Assembly: GCA_022788185.1 (NCBI GenBank)
Contig: JALEVV010000086.1
Coordinates: forward strand, 1 to 39,807
Reading direction: 5' to 3'
Source: Spirochaetales bacterium
Lineage (GTDB): Bacteria; Spirochaetota; Spirochaetia; Sphaerochaetales; Sphaerochaetaceae
Length of the DNA stretch: 39,807 bases
This document shows, in pieces, positions 39,281 through 39,807 of this stretch (position 1 is its first letter; each line of letters starts with the position of its first letter). The notes beneath the pieces were generated by a model, which worked only from the letters and a program-made list of their open reading frames with translations, was not told the origin of the DNA and did not search any database. The translations under genes were made by a program, and so were the position numbers.

Positions 39281-39807
39281 TTTTTCTTCCTCGCAGGTAT
39301 ATCAGCAATCCGGTAATGTCCGCAGCTGCCCATCCGATAGGGACAGCAATCCACACACCGGTAACGCCAAGGACGGTCAGTGCAGGTAGAGTATATGCCA
39401 GGACCACCCTGATGCCAAGGGAAATTATCGTGAGTACCAGACTGATGAGTGGTCTTTCCAGGGCCCTGAAGAGCCCGTAAAGGATGAACAGAAGTCCGAT
39501 GAGCACGTAGAATGCTCCCTCGATCCTGAGATACTTCACTCCTTCCGCAATAATGGCCTTTTCTCCCGTGAAAAGCTCCATCAGGGTTTCCGCTGCCACA
39601 AAGATAATGAGGGAAGCCAGTGCGCAGTACAGGGCCGAGATGACCACACCTGAAAGAAGGCCCTTTCTCACCCTGTCGCTCTTCCCGGCACCCCTGTTCT
39701 GGGCAAGGAAGGTGGAAACGGCACTTCCGAAGTCCTGGGCAGGCATGTATGCAAAGGCATCTATCTTCACTGCCGCGGCAAAGGCAGCCATGATGACAGG
39801 GCCGAAG
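39255..39807 (-). CDS. MATE-family efflux transporter, C-terminal part
   Basis: The frame is open to the right edge; about 184 C-terminal residues are visible. The last helices show FAYMPAQDFGSAVSTFLAQN, RVRKGLLSGVVISALYC, then GAFYVLIGLLFILYGLFRAL and GVWIAVPIGWAAADITGLLI, as in the C-lobe of MATE/NorM transporters. It would export drugs or metabolites with Na+ or H+. The N-terminal lobe is outside the window. Confidence 0.9.
   Translation of the reverse strand, partial: FGPVIMAAFAAAVKIDAFAYMPAQDFGSAVSTFLAQNRGAGKSDRVRKGLLSGVVISALYCALASLIIFVAAETLMELFTGEKAIIAEGVKYLRIEGAFYVLIGLLFILYGLFRALERPLISLVLTIISLGIRVVLAYTLPALTVLGVTGVWIAVPIGWAAADITGLLIYLRGRKNEHNTEKG

Overview
The window looks like chromosomal DNA of a spirochaete, most likely Sphaerochaeta-like or a related anaerobic gut lineage. 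G+C is about one half by eye. The pointers are an archaeal/eukaryotic-type phenylalanyl-tRNA synthetase (short beta subunit, long alpha subunit), as known in spirochaetes; an outer-membrane beta-barrel protein, so the cell is diderm; and an anaerobe-type flavin reductase-rubredoxin protein. No ribosomal RNA or ribosomal protein is present, so the assignment is inference.

Layout. 1-1390 (-): truncated NhaC-type antiporter. 1391-2492: 1.1 kb without protein genes, holding a six-copy direct repeat, a second family of inverted repeats that resemble insertion-sequence ends, and tRNA-Gly(CCC). 2493-3233 (+): flavin reductase/rubredoxin protein. 7241-3230 (-): pheS, pheT and a hypothetical gene. 9271-7337 (-): fused E1 alpha-beta of a 2-oxoacid dehydrogenase without E2/E3 neighbours. 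9449-13306 (+): purine cluster (hpt, second PRTase, purA, purB). 15606-13281 (-): TRIC/YicG-type channel, alanyl-tRNA editing protein, VTT membrane protein. 15695-18540 (+): coiled-coil protein, then a sugar symporter and esterase pair. 18541-19264: gene graveyard. 23799-19265 (-): ROK regulator, two sugar ABC permeases and a binding protein, divergent from a GH1 beta-glucosidase (23950-25275, +). 25308-28652 (-): YhhN protein, Fic protein with a built-in antitoxin domain, MazG-like hydrolase, outer-membrane protein. 28816-30299 (+): LOG protein and YitT protein, then tRNA-Pro(CGG). 30484-32334 (-): aminotransferase, LDH remnant facing a flavodoxin remnant, tRNA-Arg(CCG). 32387-33828: divergent TIGR04076-like and DUF2974-like genes. 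39807-33821 (-): MATE (partial), GNAT, hydrolase, then a tightly overlapping seven-gene operon (WYL regulator, TIGR04076-like, GyrI-like, YoaP-like, DUF5131-like, two chromate-transporter halves).

How genes work together. The ROK cluster is a beta-glucoside module: the ABC system imports (no ATPase gene here, so a shared one is presumed), GH1 hydrolyses, and three matching 21-bp palindromes mark a local regulon. The purine genes salvage bases and convert IMP to AMP.

Most notable observations: (1) several genes lack a Shine-Dalgarno sequence and carry a -10-like hexamer exactly 6 nt before the start codon, suggesting leaderless transcripts; (2) the three ROK palindromes; (3) the repeat region 1851-2318 and an isolated copy of its core at the start of the TRIC gene; (4) the Fic/VbhA-like single chain next to a MazG-like enzyme; (5) the seven-gene WYL operon; (6) the abrupt LDH/flavodoxin junction. 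All calls come from reading the sequence; no database search was run.
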